A stretch of DNA of 64,000 nucleotides from Nannocystis bainbridge (GTDB lineage Bacteria; Myxococcota_A; Polyangia; Nannocystales; Nannocystaceae): assembly GCF_028368995.1 (NCBI RefSeq), contig NZ_JAQNDL010000003.1, positions 992,001-1,056,000 of the forward strand, read 5' to 3'. Both the position numbers and the translations under genes were made by a program. Of this stretch, positions 44,542-53,371 are shown in pieces. Below the pieces are notes generated by a model that made no database searches, was not told where the DNA came from, and saw nothing but the letters and a program-made list of their open reading frames with translations. Each line of letters starts with the position of its first letter. Positions within the stretch are counted from its first letter, which is position 1.

Positions 44542-45645
44542 CTAGCGCACCCAGGTGAGGCCGAGGCCCGCGGTGGCGCCGAGGGTCGGCGGGCGCACGA
44601 GCGGGGTGGTGCCGACCGGGGTGCGGGCGACGAGGTCGAAGTTGCGCAGCCAGATGTCGAGGCCGGCCGCGAGGACGAGGGCGAAGCCGCGCCCGAGCTC
44701 GAAGCCGAGGCCGAGGGTAGGCGCGACGCCGAACCGCAGCCCCGCGCCCGCGCGCGCCTGCGAGCCGGCGGTCGGCCGCCACACCAGCGCCTCGCCGCGC
44801 CCGGCCAGGGCAGGCTCGACGAACACCCGCCGACGCGCCCCGAGCCCGATCCGATAGCCGAGCCGCACGCCGAAGCCGAGCCGGCCGAGCCGCAGGCGAG
44901 CGTCGTCGAAGCGCTGCCCGCCGAGCTCCGGGGTGAGCGCGGCGTGCAGCAGGCCAGCGCCGCCGACGGCGAACACGAGGCCGCGGCGGCCGAGCAAGCC
45001 GAGCTCGAGCCCGAGACCGCTGGCCCACGGCAGCTGCGCGGCGTAGCTCGAGCCGACGTACCCGAAGCCGAGCAGGAGCCGCACGGCAGGCGCAGGCGCG
45101 GGCTTCGGCGCGGGCGCGACGGGGGCCGGGGCAGGCTCCGGGGCCACGGGCGGCGGCGCCTCGACCGGCACGGCGAGCACCTCCATGTCGAGCGGCGCCT
45201 CGCGGGTCGCCAGCGAGGCGACGAGGCCGCGGATCACCACGCCGAGGATCTCCCGCGTCTCGAGCGGATCGTCGGGCGTGTCGAGGTGGCGCGTGTAGAG
45301 CCGCTCGGGCGCGCCGAGCAGCAAGTAGACGGCGCTGCCCTGCCCCGCGGCCTCGACCCACACGACCGCGCCGGCGCCCCCGGCCAGGCGCTCGCGGGCC
45401 CACACGAGTTGGTCGGCGAGCGCGGCCGCCGGGCGGACCTCGACCGCCGGGCCGACGCCGAGATCGGCGAGGTGACCGCGCAGGGCCTGGGCGACGGCGA
45501 CGGCGTCGATGCGGCCGGCCTCGATCACGCCGACGGCGATCTGCGGCGCCTCCGTGACCTCGGCGGCCGGGCCCGGGGCGCTCGCGGGCGACGGTTCGCC
45601 GACGACGAGCGCGAGGGCCAGAGGGACGGCGACCACAGGGGGCAA
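44542..45645 (-). CDS. Envelope protein with C-terminal beta-barrel-like region
   Basis: The 367-aa protein starts at TTG 45645 (GTG at 45636 is an alternative) with a signal-like peptide (VVAVPLALALVVGEPSPASA). Residues ~35-150 form a mixed alpha/beta domain; a Pro/Ala-rich linker (~165-185) follows. The remaining ~180 residues alternate glycine-aromatic strands ('LLLGFGYVGSSYAAQLPWAS', 'GFGVRLGYRIGLGARRRVFV') and end near an aromatic-basic C-terminus ('TWVR'), as expected for an outer-membrane beta-barrel. No specific family is recognised. It is transcribed toward the sigma gene, 175 nt away, so it may share regulation but is not tightly coupled. Confidence 0.6.
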   Translation of the reverse strand: MPPVVAVPLALALVVGEPSPASAPGPAAEVTEAPQIAVGVIEAGRIDAVAVAQALRGHLADLGVGPAVEVRPAAALADQLVWARERLAGGAGAVVWVEAAGQGSAVYLLLGAPERLYTRHLDTPDDPLETREILGVVIRGLVASLATREAPLDMEVLAVPVEAPPPVAPEPAPAPVAPAPKPAPAPAVRLLLGFGYVGSSYAAQLPWASGLGLELGLLGRRGLVFAVGGAGLLHAALTPELGGQRFDDARLRLGRLGFGVRLGYRIGLGARRRVFVEPALAGRGEALVWRPTAGSQARAGAGLRFGVAPTLGLGFELGRGFALVLAAGLDIWLRNFDLVARTPVGTTPLVRPPTLGATAGLGLTWVR

Positions 45646-45690
45646 GTTGTATCCCGCCCGGTCAGCGGGGACCAGCCGGGGCGCGGCGGG

Positions 45691-46101
45691 TCAGCACTCC
45701 AGGCAGGCGCCGACGACGGCGACGCCCTGCGGGTCGAGCTCGATGTTGTAGGACTCGGAGATCCCCCGCCACTCGGAGAGGCCGCCGCCGAGGTCGGTGG
45801 CGGCGTGATTCCAGCGATCGACGACGGCGGCATCGCTGGCGAGCTGGACCCACCAGGCGGCCCGCGCGGCGCTGGTGTTGGTGATCGTGAACTCGTAGCA
45901 GGAGCCGCTCTCCCAGTCGCTGGTGAGCAGGCGCGCGACAGTGAGCGCGGGGGCGGCTTCGACGACGACGAGGCCGCAGCGACCGTCAGCCGGCTCGCCG
46001 CCCGCGAGCTCGAAGACCTCGCCCTCGCCGCGACAGCCGAGCCCGAGCGCGAGGCCGAGCAGAGCGATGCGAGAGCGGCTACGAGAGCGAGCGGCGCGCA
46101 T
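45691..46101 (-). CDS. Small lipoprotein with CBM2-like domain
   Basis: ATG at 46101 gives a lipoprotein signal with lipobox LGLGC (136 aa total). The mature part (~40-136) has the order 'SDWESGSCYEFTITNTSAA', 'WWVQL', 'DRWNHAATD' and 'NIELDPQGVAVVGAC', which resembles carbohydrate-binding module family 2: two cysteines near the ends and conserved Trp residues. This would bind cellulose or chitin-like polymers. The match is by pattern and weak in places. It lies 45 nt before the next minus-strand gene. Confidence 0.6.
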   Translation of the reverse strand: MRAARSRSRSRIALLGLALGLGCRGEGEVFELAGGEPADGRCGLVVVEAAPALTVARLLTSDWESGSCYEFTITNTSAARAAWWVQLASDAAVVDRWNHAATDLGGGLSEWRGISESYNIELDPQGVAVVGACLEC

Positions 46102-46242
46102 GCCCTCTTCTAGCGGGCCAGCCGCGAGCAAGCAACGGCGCGCAGCCGCGCCGCACGACTCGATGCCGCACTCACGCATCACCACGATCGACGCAGCGCG
46201 ACGCCTCACTCGCGCCGCGCTGCGTCTCGCTCCCGCGCCGTC

Positions 46243-47970
46243 TCACTCCGCGCGGCGGACGAAGTGCTCGCTCGCGGCCAGCTGCACGTAGAACTCGCGC
46301 AGGCCGAGCTCGCCCTCCTGCAGGGCGGTGCGGGCCTCCTCGGCGAGGCAGTTCTCCTCGACGCCGTAGGCGAAGTTGGCGAGCAGGCCGCTGACGCAGT
46401 CGGTGGTCTGCGGCAGCTCGGCCAGCTTGCTCGCCATGTCGGTGAGGCCGTCGAAGGTGACGAGCGGCACCAGCTTCGAGTCGACCGCCTGGCCGGTGGC
46501 GTCGATCGTCAGCCCGTTCTCGTCGGCGCGGTAGCGGCCCGCTTGATCGAAGTGCTCGAAGCCGAAGCCGATCGGGTCGAAGTACTGATGACACGACTGG
46601 CAGGCGGGATCGCCGGCGTGGGCGACCTCGTAGCGCTCGCGGGTGGTCTGCGCGCCGGGCATCGGCGGATCGATGGCCGGGATGTTCATCGGCGGCGGGA
46701 TGTGCGGGCCGCACAGCAGGCGGTCGTAGACCAGCAGGCCGCGCTTGGTCGGCGACGAGCTGTCGGCGTGGGCCTGGCCCGCGAGCACCGAGCCCTGGGC
46801 CAACAGGCCGATGCCCCAGTCGTCCGGCCGCTCGACGACGACGCTCTCGCCGGCGATCTGGCCGAAGCCGTAGAACTGCGACAGCGTCGCGTCGAGCACC
46901 GTGAACGACGCCGTCAGCAGGGCCCGCACGTCGCCGTCCTGGGCGAACACCACCTCGTCGACGAAGCGCCGCGTCTCGTCGATCATGCGCATGCGGATGC
47001 CGTCGAACCCGGCGATGTCGATCTTCACCTTGCTCTCGACCTGCGGGTACTTGGCCCACTGGCGGAAGAACAGGTGCAGCACGCCCTTGCCGCGCGCGGT
47101 CGCCAGCAGCGCCTCGGCCTCGGCCATGCGCGCCTCCGGGGTCGCCAGCGCGCCCTGCTCGGCCTTCGCCAGCAGCTCCGGGCTCGGGGTGCTGCCGCCG
47201 TAGGTGTACGCGAGCGCGGTCGCGACCTCGTAGGGCGTCAGCGCGTGACCGCCGTCGACCGGCTCGCCGAGCTCGCTGCGGTACACGGCGTGCGGTGACT
47301 GGATCAGGCCGACGAGGGTCCACTTCAGCGCGATCGGGAACGCGACCTCGGCGGCGATGCCGGCGAAATGCGCCTCGTAGCGCCCGCGCTCGTCGCCGCT
47401 GAGCGGGCGGCGGAACAGCCGCTCGCCGTACTTGCCGATGAACTCGGCGGCGCAGGCCGAGTCGGGCTTCTGGGCCGCGCACGGCAAGATCGTCGACAGC
47501 ACCGCGGGCGCGGTGACGGCGTCGCCGACGGCCTCGGCGGTGGCGAGCCACTCCTTCGCGGTCTGGTCGCCGACCAGCAGCGTCGCGGCGTCGTTGGTGA
47601 ACCCGTGCTTCGACGCCGGATCGATGCCCAGCGCCACCCCGGACCACGTCGCCTCGATCTCGGGGAAGATGTCGCGCAGCGTGCTCTCGAGCTCGACCTG
47701 CGACAGGCGCCGCAGCACCCGCGCGCCCAGGCGCGACTGCTCGCAGCGGCCGGACGGGTTGATCGGCGGCGGATCGTCGCCGGTGTCGCTGGTGCCGGCG
47801 GTCGGATCGTCGCCGGTGGTCGGCACGCCCGCGGTGCCGCCGGTCTCGGTGTCGCTGCCGCCGGGGTCGGAGTCGGTGCCGGCGCCGCCGCCGCTGCTCG
47901 GACAACCTGTCCCGAAGGCCAGGCCGAGCGCGAGGTACAGATGTCGGGAGGAGAGGTCGATGCGTGTCAT
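46243..47970 (-). CDS. DUF1592/DUF1588-type lipoprotein with CxxCH motif
   Basis: ATG at 47970 overlaps the stop of the preceding gene (ATGA); 575 aa. The signal peptide ends in a lipobox-like FGTGC (~19-24), then a Thr/Gly linker. The body matches the DUF1587-1595-1592-1588-1585 family: 'RLSQVELESTLRDIFP', 'FRRPLSGDERGRYEAHFA', 'TLSQFYGF', 'HADSSSPTKRGLLVYDRLLCGPHIPPPP'-like (here 'HIPPPMNIPA') and 'CQSCHQYFDPIGFGFEHFD'. CxxCH suggests a c-type haem or a cytochrome-derived fold. In planctomycetes and myxobacteria the gene always neighbours DUF1552, as here; the pair's function is unknown. Confidence 0.93.
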   Translation of the reverse strand: MTRIDLSSRHLYLALGLAFGTGCPSSGGGAGTDSDPGGSDTETGGTAGVPTTGDDPTAGTSDTGDDPPPINPSGRCEQSRLGARVLRRLSQVELESTLRDIFPEIEATWSGVALGIDPASKHGFTNDAATLLVGDQTAKEWLATAEAVGDAVTAPAVLSTILPCAAQKPDSACAAEFIGKYGERLFRRPLSGDERGRYEAHFAGIAAEVAFPIALKWTLVGLIQSPHAVYRSELGEPVDGGHALTPYEVATALAYTYGGSTPSPELLAKAEQGALATPEARMAEAEALLATARGKGVLHLFFRQWAKYPQVESKVKIDIAGFDGIRMRMIDETRRFVDEVVFAQDGDVRALLTASFTVLDATLSQFYGFGQIAGESVVVERPDDWGIGLLAQGSVLAGQAHADSSSPTKRGLLVYDRLLCGPHIPPPMNIPAIDPPMPGAQTTRERYEVAHAGDPACQSCHQYFDPIGFGFEHFDQAGRYRADENGLTIDATGQAVDSKLVPLVTFDGLTDMASKLAELPQTTDCVSGLLANFAYGVEENCLAEEARTALQEGELGLREFYVQLAASEHFVRRAE

Positions 47971-49337
47971 GCCTTGAGCTCCTGGATCGCAGAGACCGAC
48001 TGACCACCGATCGAGCCGAGCGGGACGTCCATCGCGTCGGCGAGGGTCGCGAGCATGTCGATGTGACTGCGATCGACCTGGACCACCCGCCGGGTCTTGA
48101 GGTAACCACCGCCGCCGCCGATCAGGATCGCCGGCAGGCTCGAGCTGACCGGCTGGCCGTCGATCCACACGTCCGAATGATCGGAGTTGTGATTGGCGCC
48201 GTCGGACACCTCGCTGCACACATAGACCAGGCTGTTGTCGAGCACCGTGCGCGTCGGGTCCTCGAGGTCGAGCGGGTCGGGCTGGTCGAGCACCGCCAGG
48301 AACTTGCTGGCGAGCCGCTCGAAGAACCACTTCTGGCACTGCGCGAACTCGGCCCGGCCGGCGCCGTCCCACGAGTGCGAGACCGGGTCGTGGTGCCCCT
48401 TGGCGATCCCCGGGCCGCCCTCGAAGCCGAAGTTGAGGCCGGCGTTGACCCACATGTTCTGCAGGGTGATGACCCGCGCCGAGCCGCACACGAAGGCGTG
48501 GGCGCTGGCCTCGAGGTGGGCGTCGAGGATCTTGCCGAAGAAGCTCTGGTTGAGCGGGTCGAGCCCGGCGACCGCCTCGACGGCCGGCAGCGCCGGCTTG
48601 CTGTCGCAGCTGACCATCGGCGGCGGCGGGCCCTCGCCCGAGGCCTTGGCCTTGAGGTTGCGGATGGCGTCGAGGTGCAGCGCGAGCTTGTTCTCCTCGC
48701 GCGTCAGCCCCGACACCACCCCCTGCATCGCCTCGATCTCGCCCTCGGTCAGGCCCAGTGTCGCCGCGCGGAACTTGTTCTCGTCGACGCCAGGCATCGG
48801 CATCGGCGCCGGACCGACGCCCTGGAACAGCTGCGTGACGGCCTCGACCGGGCTCTCGATCGGCCGCACCCACGAGCCGTGCTTGACGAGGTAACAGTCG
48901 CTGTAGAAGCCGGCCCCCTTGTCGTACGGGATGGCGCCGAGCACGTGCGGGGTGACGCCCATGCCGTCGGCGATCAGGTGATCGATCGAGTTGCTGCCCT
49001 CACCCTCGGCGAAGCCGGTCAAGGTGGCGCGGATGGCGACGTGGTTGGAGATCCCGCCGTTCATCGACAGGCCGCGGACGACGGCGACGCGGTCGCGGTA
49101 CGGCATGAGCGGGCTCAGCACGTTCGAGCCCTGCAGGAAGGTCTCGCCCTCGCCGTACGGCATCAGGTGCTCGGGCGGCATGCCGTGCGGCACGTAGAAG
49201 ATGAAGAGGCGCTTGGGCCGGTCGCCAGGGCCGGCGACGGCCAGACGGGACATCTTGGCCGCGAGCGGGGCGGCGATGCCGAGCCCCAGCGCCTGCAAAA
49301 AGGTGCGGCGCATCAGTCGTTGCTGCGATCGGTGCAT
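47967..49337 (-). CDS. DUF1552 protein with Tat-type signal
   Basis: The 456-aa protein starts at ATG 49337 with GGAGG upstream. Residues ~9-28 ('RRTFLQALGLGIAAPLAA') form a twin-arginine-like signal, implying export in the folded state. The rest matches DUF1552: 'RLFIFYVPHGMPPEHLMPYG', 'LSPLMPYRDRVAVVRGLS', 'SNSIDHLIADGMG', 'LDNSLVYVCSEVSDGANHNSDH' and 'ILIGGGGGYLKTRRVVQ'. The family is related to alkaline-phosphatase-like/DUF1501 proteins. It overlaps the DUF1592 gene by 4 nt, so the two are co-translated. A 22-bp perfect palindrome and 14-bp direct repeats lie 105-160 nt upstream of its start. Confidence 0.93.
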   Translation of the reverse strand: MHRSQQRLMRRTFLQALGLGIAAPLAAKMSRLAVAGPGDRPKRLFIFYVPHGMPPEHLMPYGEGETFLQGSNVLSPLMPYRDRVAVVRGLSMNGGISNHVAIRATLTGFAEGEGSNSIDHLIADGMGVTPHVLGAIPYDKGAGFYSDCYLVKHGSWVRPIESPVEAVTQLFQGVGPAPMPMPGVDENKFRAATLGLTEGEIEAMQGVVSGLTREENKLALHLDAIRNLKAKASGEGPPPPMVSCDSKPALPAVEAVAGLDPLNQSFFGKILDAHLEASAHAFVCGSARVITLQNMWVNAGLNFGFEGGPGIAKGHHDPVSHSWDGAGRAEFAQCQKWFFERLASKFLAVLDQPDPLDLEDPTRTVLDNSLVYVCSEVSDGANHNSDHSDVWIDGQPVSSSLPAILIGGGGGYLKTRRVVQVDRSHIDMLATLADAMDVPLGSIGGQSVSAIQELKA

Positions 49338-50110
49338 GCGTTCCTCCGCGATGTTCGACAAGGAGAGTGACTGGAGATCGAGGCCCGGCAGGGCGGCATG
49401 GACGCGCGACCAGGCGCCGCCCGGCCGGCGCCGCAAGGTCGCCTCGAGTCAGCTGACTCGAGGGTCATGTCGTAAAGTTCATGTCGTAAAGTTCATGCTG
49501 CCCTGCCCGCGCGACCGGGCGACGCCTCTCTCCCCCTGTGGCGCAGGGGCGGCGAGGTGGATGAAAAAAATCGAAGGGCGAGACCGCGCCCGGGCCGCGC
49601 GGCCCCGCGCCAATTGCTGCGGCGAGCTCTGCCGTGGGCCGGAGGAGCGCGAGCCAGGCGCGACGCTCGAGCGGCCGCATCGGCGAGCGAGAACCTGCGT
49701 GCTGCATCGGCAAAAGCCGAGCCTCCGCACCGCATCGGCTCGACTGCCTGCGGCTCGACGTCGAGCCGCGCGTCACTGGCACGACCCCCGAGATCATCAC
49801 CCTCATCGAGACCGCTCGACCTCGTTGACCGACTTACCCGAGCGCGCGCCCGGCGTCGGACCGCGCCCGCACCTCGCGATGCGACGAGCGGCTCTCGTCC
49901 ATTCGTAGGAGCCGCCGCCGAACGCCCTGCCCGACCCGCTCGACGCGCGCTATGGCGTATGACCATTGCCCGCTGCGTCCAGGGGACCCGGAGCGCCGAG
50001 CATTCGGCCTCGCATCAACAAGCCGCGCCAGCTGCGAGCAGGCGCAGCTTGAGAGCAAGCACCCGGCCGCAGCGGCCGGCGCGAATCACCGAGGACGCGC
50101 CTCTCCCGTG
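49338..50110. other. Long intergenic region upstream of the DUF1552 gene
   Basis: About 770 bp. It contains the palindrome plus direct repeats at 49442-49497 (listed separately). The remainder shows only compositional open frames without family resemblance and no terminator hairpin with T tract. Confidence 0.5.
49442..49497. promoter_or_regulatory. 22-bp perfect palindrome followed by 14-bp direct repeats
   Basis: CCTCGAGTCAG (49442-49452) is followed directly by its exact complement (49453-49463). Immediately after it come two exact copies of catgtcgtaaagtt (49466-49479, 49480-49493) and the first four bases of a third. The block sits upstream of the DUF1552-DUF1592 operon and looks like a regulator-binding region. 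Confidence 0.6.
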
Positions 50111-51343
50111 TCACCGCCGAGCCGGCCAAAGCCGCACCGCCAGCGCCCCGAGCCCCGCCACCGCCCCCAGCCCTGTCACCCCTTGCCAGCCCCACGCTGC
50201 CAGCAGCACCCCGCCGAGCGCCGCCCCGGCCGCCATCCCGAGGAACATCCCTGACAGCAGCACCGCGTTGAGCCGGCTGCGCGCTCCCGGGTCGATGCCG
50301 TACACGATCGTCTGGTGGGCGATCGAAGTCGCTTGCACCCCGAGGTCGAAGCCGAGGGCCCCGAGCGCCAGCAGGATCAGCTGACCTGGCGGTGACAGCA
50401 GCGGGCCTGCCGTCATCGCCACGAACGCGGCCACTGCCACGCCTGCGCCGATACGCGTGACCGGCTCCGGGCCGCGGCGGTCGGCCAGCTTGCCGGCGAT
50501 CGGCGCGGCCAGGGCTCCGGCGGCGCCGGCCAGGCCGAACGCGCCGGCGGCCGTGCTGCCGAGGTGGAACGGCGCTGCGTGCAGCATCACCGCCAGGGTC
50601 GACCAGAACGCGCTGAAGCCGACGCACAGCAGCCCCTGGGCCAGGGTCGCGCGCCGCAGCGCCGGGTGGCGGCGCCACAGCGCGGCCAGCGAGCCGAGCA
50701 AGCGACCGTAGCCGAGGCGGGTCGTCGGCGCCGACGCGGGCAGCCGGGCCCACACCGTCACGCCGATCGCGGCGACGCTGGCGGCCGCGGCCACGAACAT
50801 CGCCCGCCAGTGGAAATGCTCGGCGACGAAGCCGCTGACCACCCGCGACAGCAGGATGCCGAGCAGCAGCCCCGTCATCACCGTGCCGACGACCTTGCCG
50901 CGGCGGGCCTCGGGCGCCAGCGAGGCCGCCGCGGGCACGATGTCCTGCGCCATCGTGGCGGCGACGCCGATGGCCAGGCCGGCGACCTGCAGCACGCCGA
51001 TCGTCGGCGCCCCGGCGGCCACCAGCAGCGCCGCGGCCAGGGCCGAGGTCTTGCCGAGGATGAGGTGGCGGCGGTCGAACCGGTCGCCCAGCGGCGCCAG
51101 CAGCAGCAGGCCCAGCGCGTAGCCGAGCTGCGTCAGCGTCGGCACCAGCGCCAGCGCGCCCGGCGAGGCGCCCATATCGGCGCCCAGCGAGCCGAGGATC
51201 GGCTGGCTGTAGTACAGCGAGGCCACGCTCAGGCCCGCCCCCGCCGCCAGCAGCCCGGTCAGCGCGGGCGTCAGCGCCGGCGCAGCCCGCTCCGGGGCGG
51301 CCCGGGCGGGCAGGATGGCATTCGTTTCTTGCATGGTCGTCAT
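50111..51343 (-). CDS. MFS transporter, drug/sugar efflux type
   Basis: The start at ATG 51343 gives 410 aa with twelve predicted membrane helices. Typical MFS features include 'LGDRFDRRHLI' between helices 2 and 3 (the GxLaDrxGrr-like loop) and 'GKLADRRGPEPV' at the equivalent place in the second half. It resembles arabinose-efflux/DHA1-type permeases. The substrate is unknown. It is divergent from a LysR-type regulator, 98 bp apart, the usual arrangement for a regulator and its target; an operator-like palindrome lies next to the regulator start. Confidence 0.88.
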   Translation of the reverse strand: MTTMQETNAILPARAAPERAAPALTPALTGLLAAGAGLSVASLYYSQPILGSLGADMGASPGALALVPTLTQLGYALGLLLLAPLGDRFDRRHLILGKTSALAAALLVAAGAPTIGVLQVAGLAIGVAATMAQDIVPAAASLAPEARRGKVVGTVMTGLLLGILLSRVVSGFVAEHFHWRAMFVAAAASVAAIGVTVWARLPASAPTTRLGYGRLLGSLAALWRRHPALRRATLAQGLLCVGFSAFWSTLAVMLHAAPFHLGSTAAGAFGLAGAAGALAAPIAGKLADRRGPEPVTRIGAGVAVAAFVAMTAGPLLSPPGQLILLALGALGFDLGVQATSIAHQTIVYGIDPGARSRLNAVLLSGMFLGMAAGAALGGVLLAAWGWQGVTGLGAVAGLGALAVRLWPARR

Positions 51344-51428
51344 GGCGGGTGGACCTCGTTCCCGAGGGCGAGCCGCAGTGTGCAAGCCCGAGCCCGGCGG
51401 TGGTAGGCATGACGGCCGCACATCGGTT

Positions 51429-51443
51429 ATACGCTCGGCGTAT
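51429..51443. promoter_or_regulatory. LysR-type operator (T-N11-A palindrome)
   Basis: ATACGC-TCG-GCGTAT is a perfect 15-bp dyad and fits the LysR box T-N11-A (T51430, A51442). Its right arm includes the first two bases of the LysR start codon, so binding would repress the regulator itself while controlling the divergent MFS gene. Confidence 0.7.
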
Positions 51444-52386
51444 GACCGCCTCGGAGGCCCAGACCGGCGACCGCCTGCAGCTCATGGAGACCTTCGTGCG
51501 GATCGTCGAGGCGGGCAGCCTGTCGGCCGCCGCGGCTCAGCTGCGGACCACCCAGCCGACGGTCAGCCGCCGCCTCAAGCTGCTCGAGCGCTCGCTCGGT
51601 GTGCGCCTGCTGCAGCGCACCACCCACGTGATGCGCCTGACCGTCGACGGCGAGCGCTGCTTTCAGCGCGCCAAGGAGCTGCTGGCCAGCTGGGCCGCGT
51701 TCGAGGCCGACCTGCGCGGCGCGCAGGAGGAGCCGGAGGGCACGCTGCGGGTCGCCATGCCCCACGCCTTCGGCCAGGACCGGTTCGTCGCGCCGATGGC
51801 CGCGTTCCTGCGCGAGCACCCGCGCGTCGCGGTCGAGTGGCTGCTGCGCGACGAGGTGCGGGACTTCATCGCCGCCGGCATCGATTGCGCGATCCAGGTC
51901 GGCGAGCCGGCCGACCCCGCGGTCATCGCCGTCAAGCTGTCGGAGGTGCCGCGCATCGTCGTCGCCGCGCCGTCGCTGATCGCCGCCGCCGGCGCCCCGC
52001 CGGAGGACCCGGACGACCTGGCGGCCCTGCCGTGGCTGGCGCTGCGCACGTTCTATCTCAGCGAGGTGGCCCTGACGCACGCGCGCACCGGCGAGACGCG
52101 GCGCCTGCGGATCCGTCCGCGCTTCAGCACCGACAGCCTGTTCGCCCTGCGCAGCGCGGCGCTCGAGGGCCTCGGCGTGTGCGTCGGCTCGGCGTGGCTG
52201 CTGACGCAGGACCTGGCGCAGGGCCGCCTGCTGCACGTGGCCCCGCGCTGGCAGGCGCCGCCGCTGCCGGTGTACCTGACGTACCCGCAGGCCCGCTTCT
52301 ACCCGTCGCGGCTGCTGCGCTTCGTGGCGACGATGCGCGCGGCGGTGCCCGAGCTGCTGGCCGACGATCGCCGCCGAGCGCGCTGA
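51442..52386 (+). CDS. LysR-family transcriptional regulator
   Basis: The 314-aa protein has the N-terminal winged helix-turn-helix of the family ('METFVRIVEAGSLSAAAAQL', 'TTQPTVSRRLKLLERSLGVRLLQRTTH') and a C-terminal periplasmic-binding-like effector domain ('GTLRVAMPHAFGQDRF...', 'AAGIDCAIQVGEPAD'). ATG at 51442 is chosen because it starts the HTH at the normal distance. It is divergent from the MFS gene and probably controls it in response to a small ligand, as well as its own synthesis through the overlapping operator. Confidence 0.93.
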   Translation: MTASEAQTGDRLQLMETFVRIVEAGSLSAAAAQLRTTQPTVSRRLKLLERSLGVRLLQRTTHVMRLTVDGERCFQRAKELLASWAAFEADLRGAQEEPEGTLRVAMPHAFGQDRFVAPMAAFLREHPRVAVEWLLRDEVRDFIAAGIDCAIQVGEPADPAVIAVKLSEVPRIVVAAPSLIAAAGAPPEDPDDLAALPWLALRTFYLSEVALTHARTGETRRLRIRPRFSTDSLFALRSAALEGLGVCVGSAWLLTQDLAQGRLLHVAPRWQAPPLPVYLTYPQARFYPSRLLRFVATMRAAVPELLADDRRRAR

Positions 52387-52451
52387 CACGACGACGCATT
52401 CGCTACGGCCAAGCCAGTCTCTCGAGCTCGGCCTCTCCCGAGCCGCGGCCT

Positions 52452-52823
52452 CTACATCTTCACCACCGCGCTTCGGCGCATCCATCCGATGCCATCTTCC
52501 GCGCTGGCGGTCGTGACCGCCAAATATTCATGCGATCCGTCGTAGTACGTCCAGTCACACCAATCGCCGACGATGTCGCCAGCATTCTTGGTCTTCAGCA
52601 GGTTCCAACCAGGCTTTTCGTACACACCAGCCGTCGGCCAGAGGACCTTGTAGTGACAGTTTGCCGCGGCGGGGCGAGGATTGGCGCTCAACTCGTCCGG
52701 ACCGACGGCGTCCGCATCGGCATCCTGCGCCATCTCTCCCTCCGAGACTTCGAAAAGCTCCTCGTCATCCGGACTATCGCAGGCGATGAAGAATGCAGAC
52801 AAGACAAAGAAGAGGTTTCGCAT
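52452..52823 (-). CDS. Small SH3-like lipoprotein
   Basis: ATG at 52823 follows a purine-rich site (gggagaag) and encodes a 123-aa product with a lipoprotein signal 'MRNLFFVLSAFFIACDS'. An acidic linker (~20-50) leads to a domain of ~70 residues ('CHYKVLWPTAGVYEKPGWNLLKTKNAGDIVG', shown here in part) that looks like an SH3-like beta-barrel, the type that binds cell-wall peptides or extracellular ligands. The two cysteines in it may pair. Local GC is visibly lower than in neighbouring genes, and the upstream 500 bp are AT-richer too, which suggests recent acquisition. Confidence 0.65.
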   Translation of the reverse strand: MRNLFFVLSAFFIACDSPDDEELFEVSEGEMAQDADADAVGPDELSANPRPAAANCHYKVLWPTAGVYEKPGWNLLKTKNAGDIVGDWCDWTYYDGSHEYLAVTTASAEDGIGWMRRSAVVKM

Positions 52824-53371
52824 CTTTTCTTCTCCCTGAACGAAGCATGCTTCAATCCCTCGCTGGTGCAAGAGAACAATCGACATAACCTAGTTTTTAT
52901 GCAAGAGACACCTACTTCGTCACGTAACGCTGCGGCGCCGAAGCGCGCTCAAGCCAGACGATATGCAAGAGTCCGCTCGCTTGCCGCGCACCTCGTTTAT
53001 GGACACTACGCGAAGGGAGCTCTATCCATATTGAATAGATCCGTCCAGCCATACGCCGAGCGTCATCAACGCGCAATCACTCCCGTCGAGATCTTTATCA
53101 TGATGCATCTCGCGATACCGACTCGACGTGCCGGACGCATACCGACGAGGGCTGGTTCAGGACAACTGCGATACGAGCTGCTCACGGGCTGCCGTCGACG
53201 CCGGGCGTCGCCGTCGACTCGCCTTCCGTGCCATGGCCGGCGTGATGCCCTCGGCGGCGCTCTCCCGCAGCCTCGAACTCTGACCAACTGGCTGCCGCCC
53301 CTTGCTCGCGGCCGGGCGAGCGTTCACCCTCTTCGAACCGCATGCCGCAGCGACGGGGCTCGAATCCACGC
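52824..53371. other. AT-richer intergenic region
   Basis: About 550 bp with lower GC than the surroundings and no supported gene. The word tgcaagag occurs three times (near 52866, 52901 and 52962). The promoter of the SH3-like gene should be at its left end; none was identified with confidence. Confidence 0.5.
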
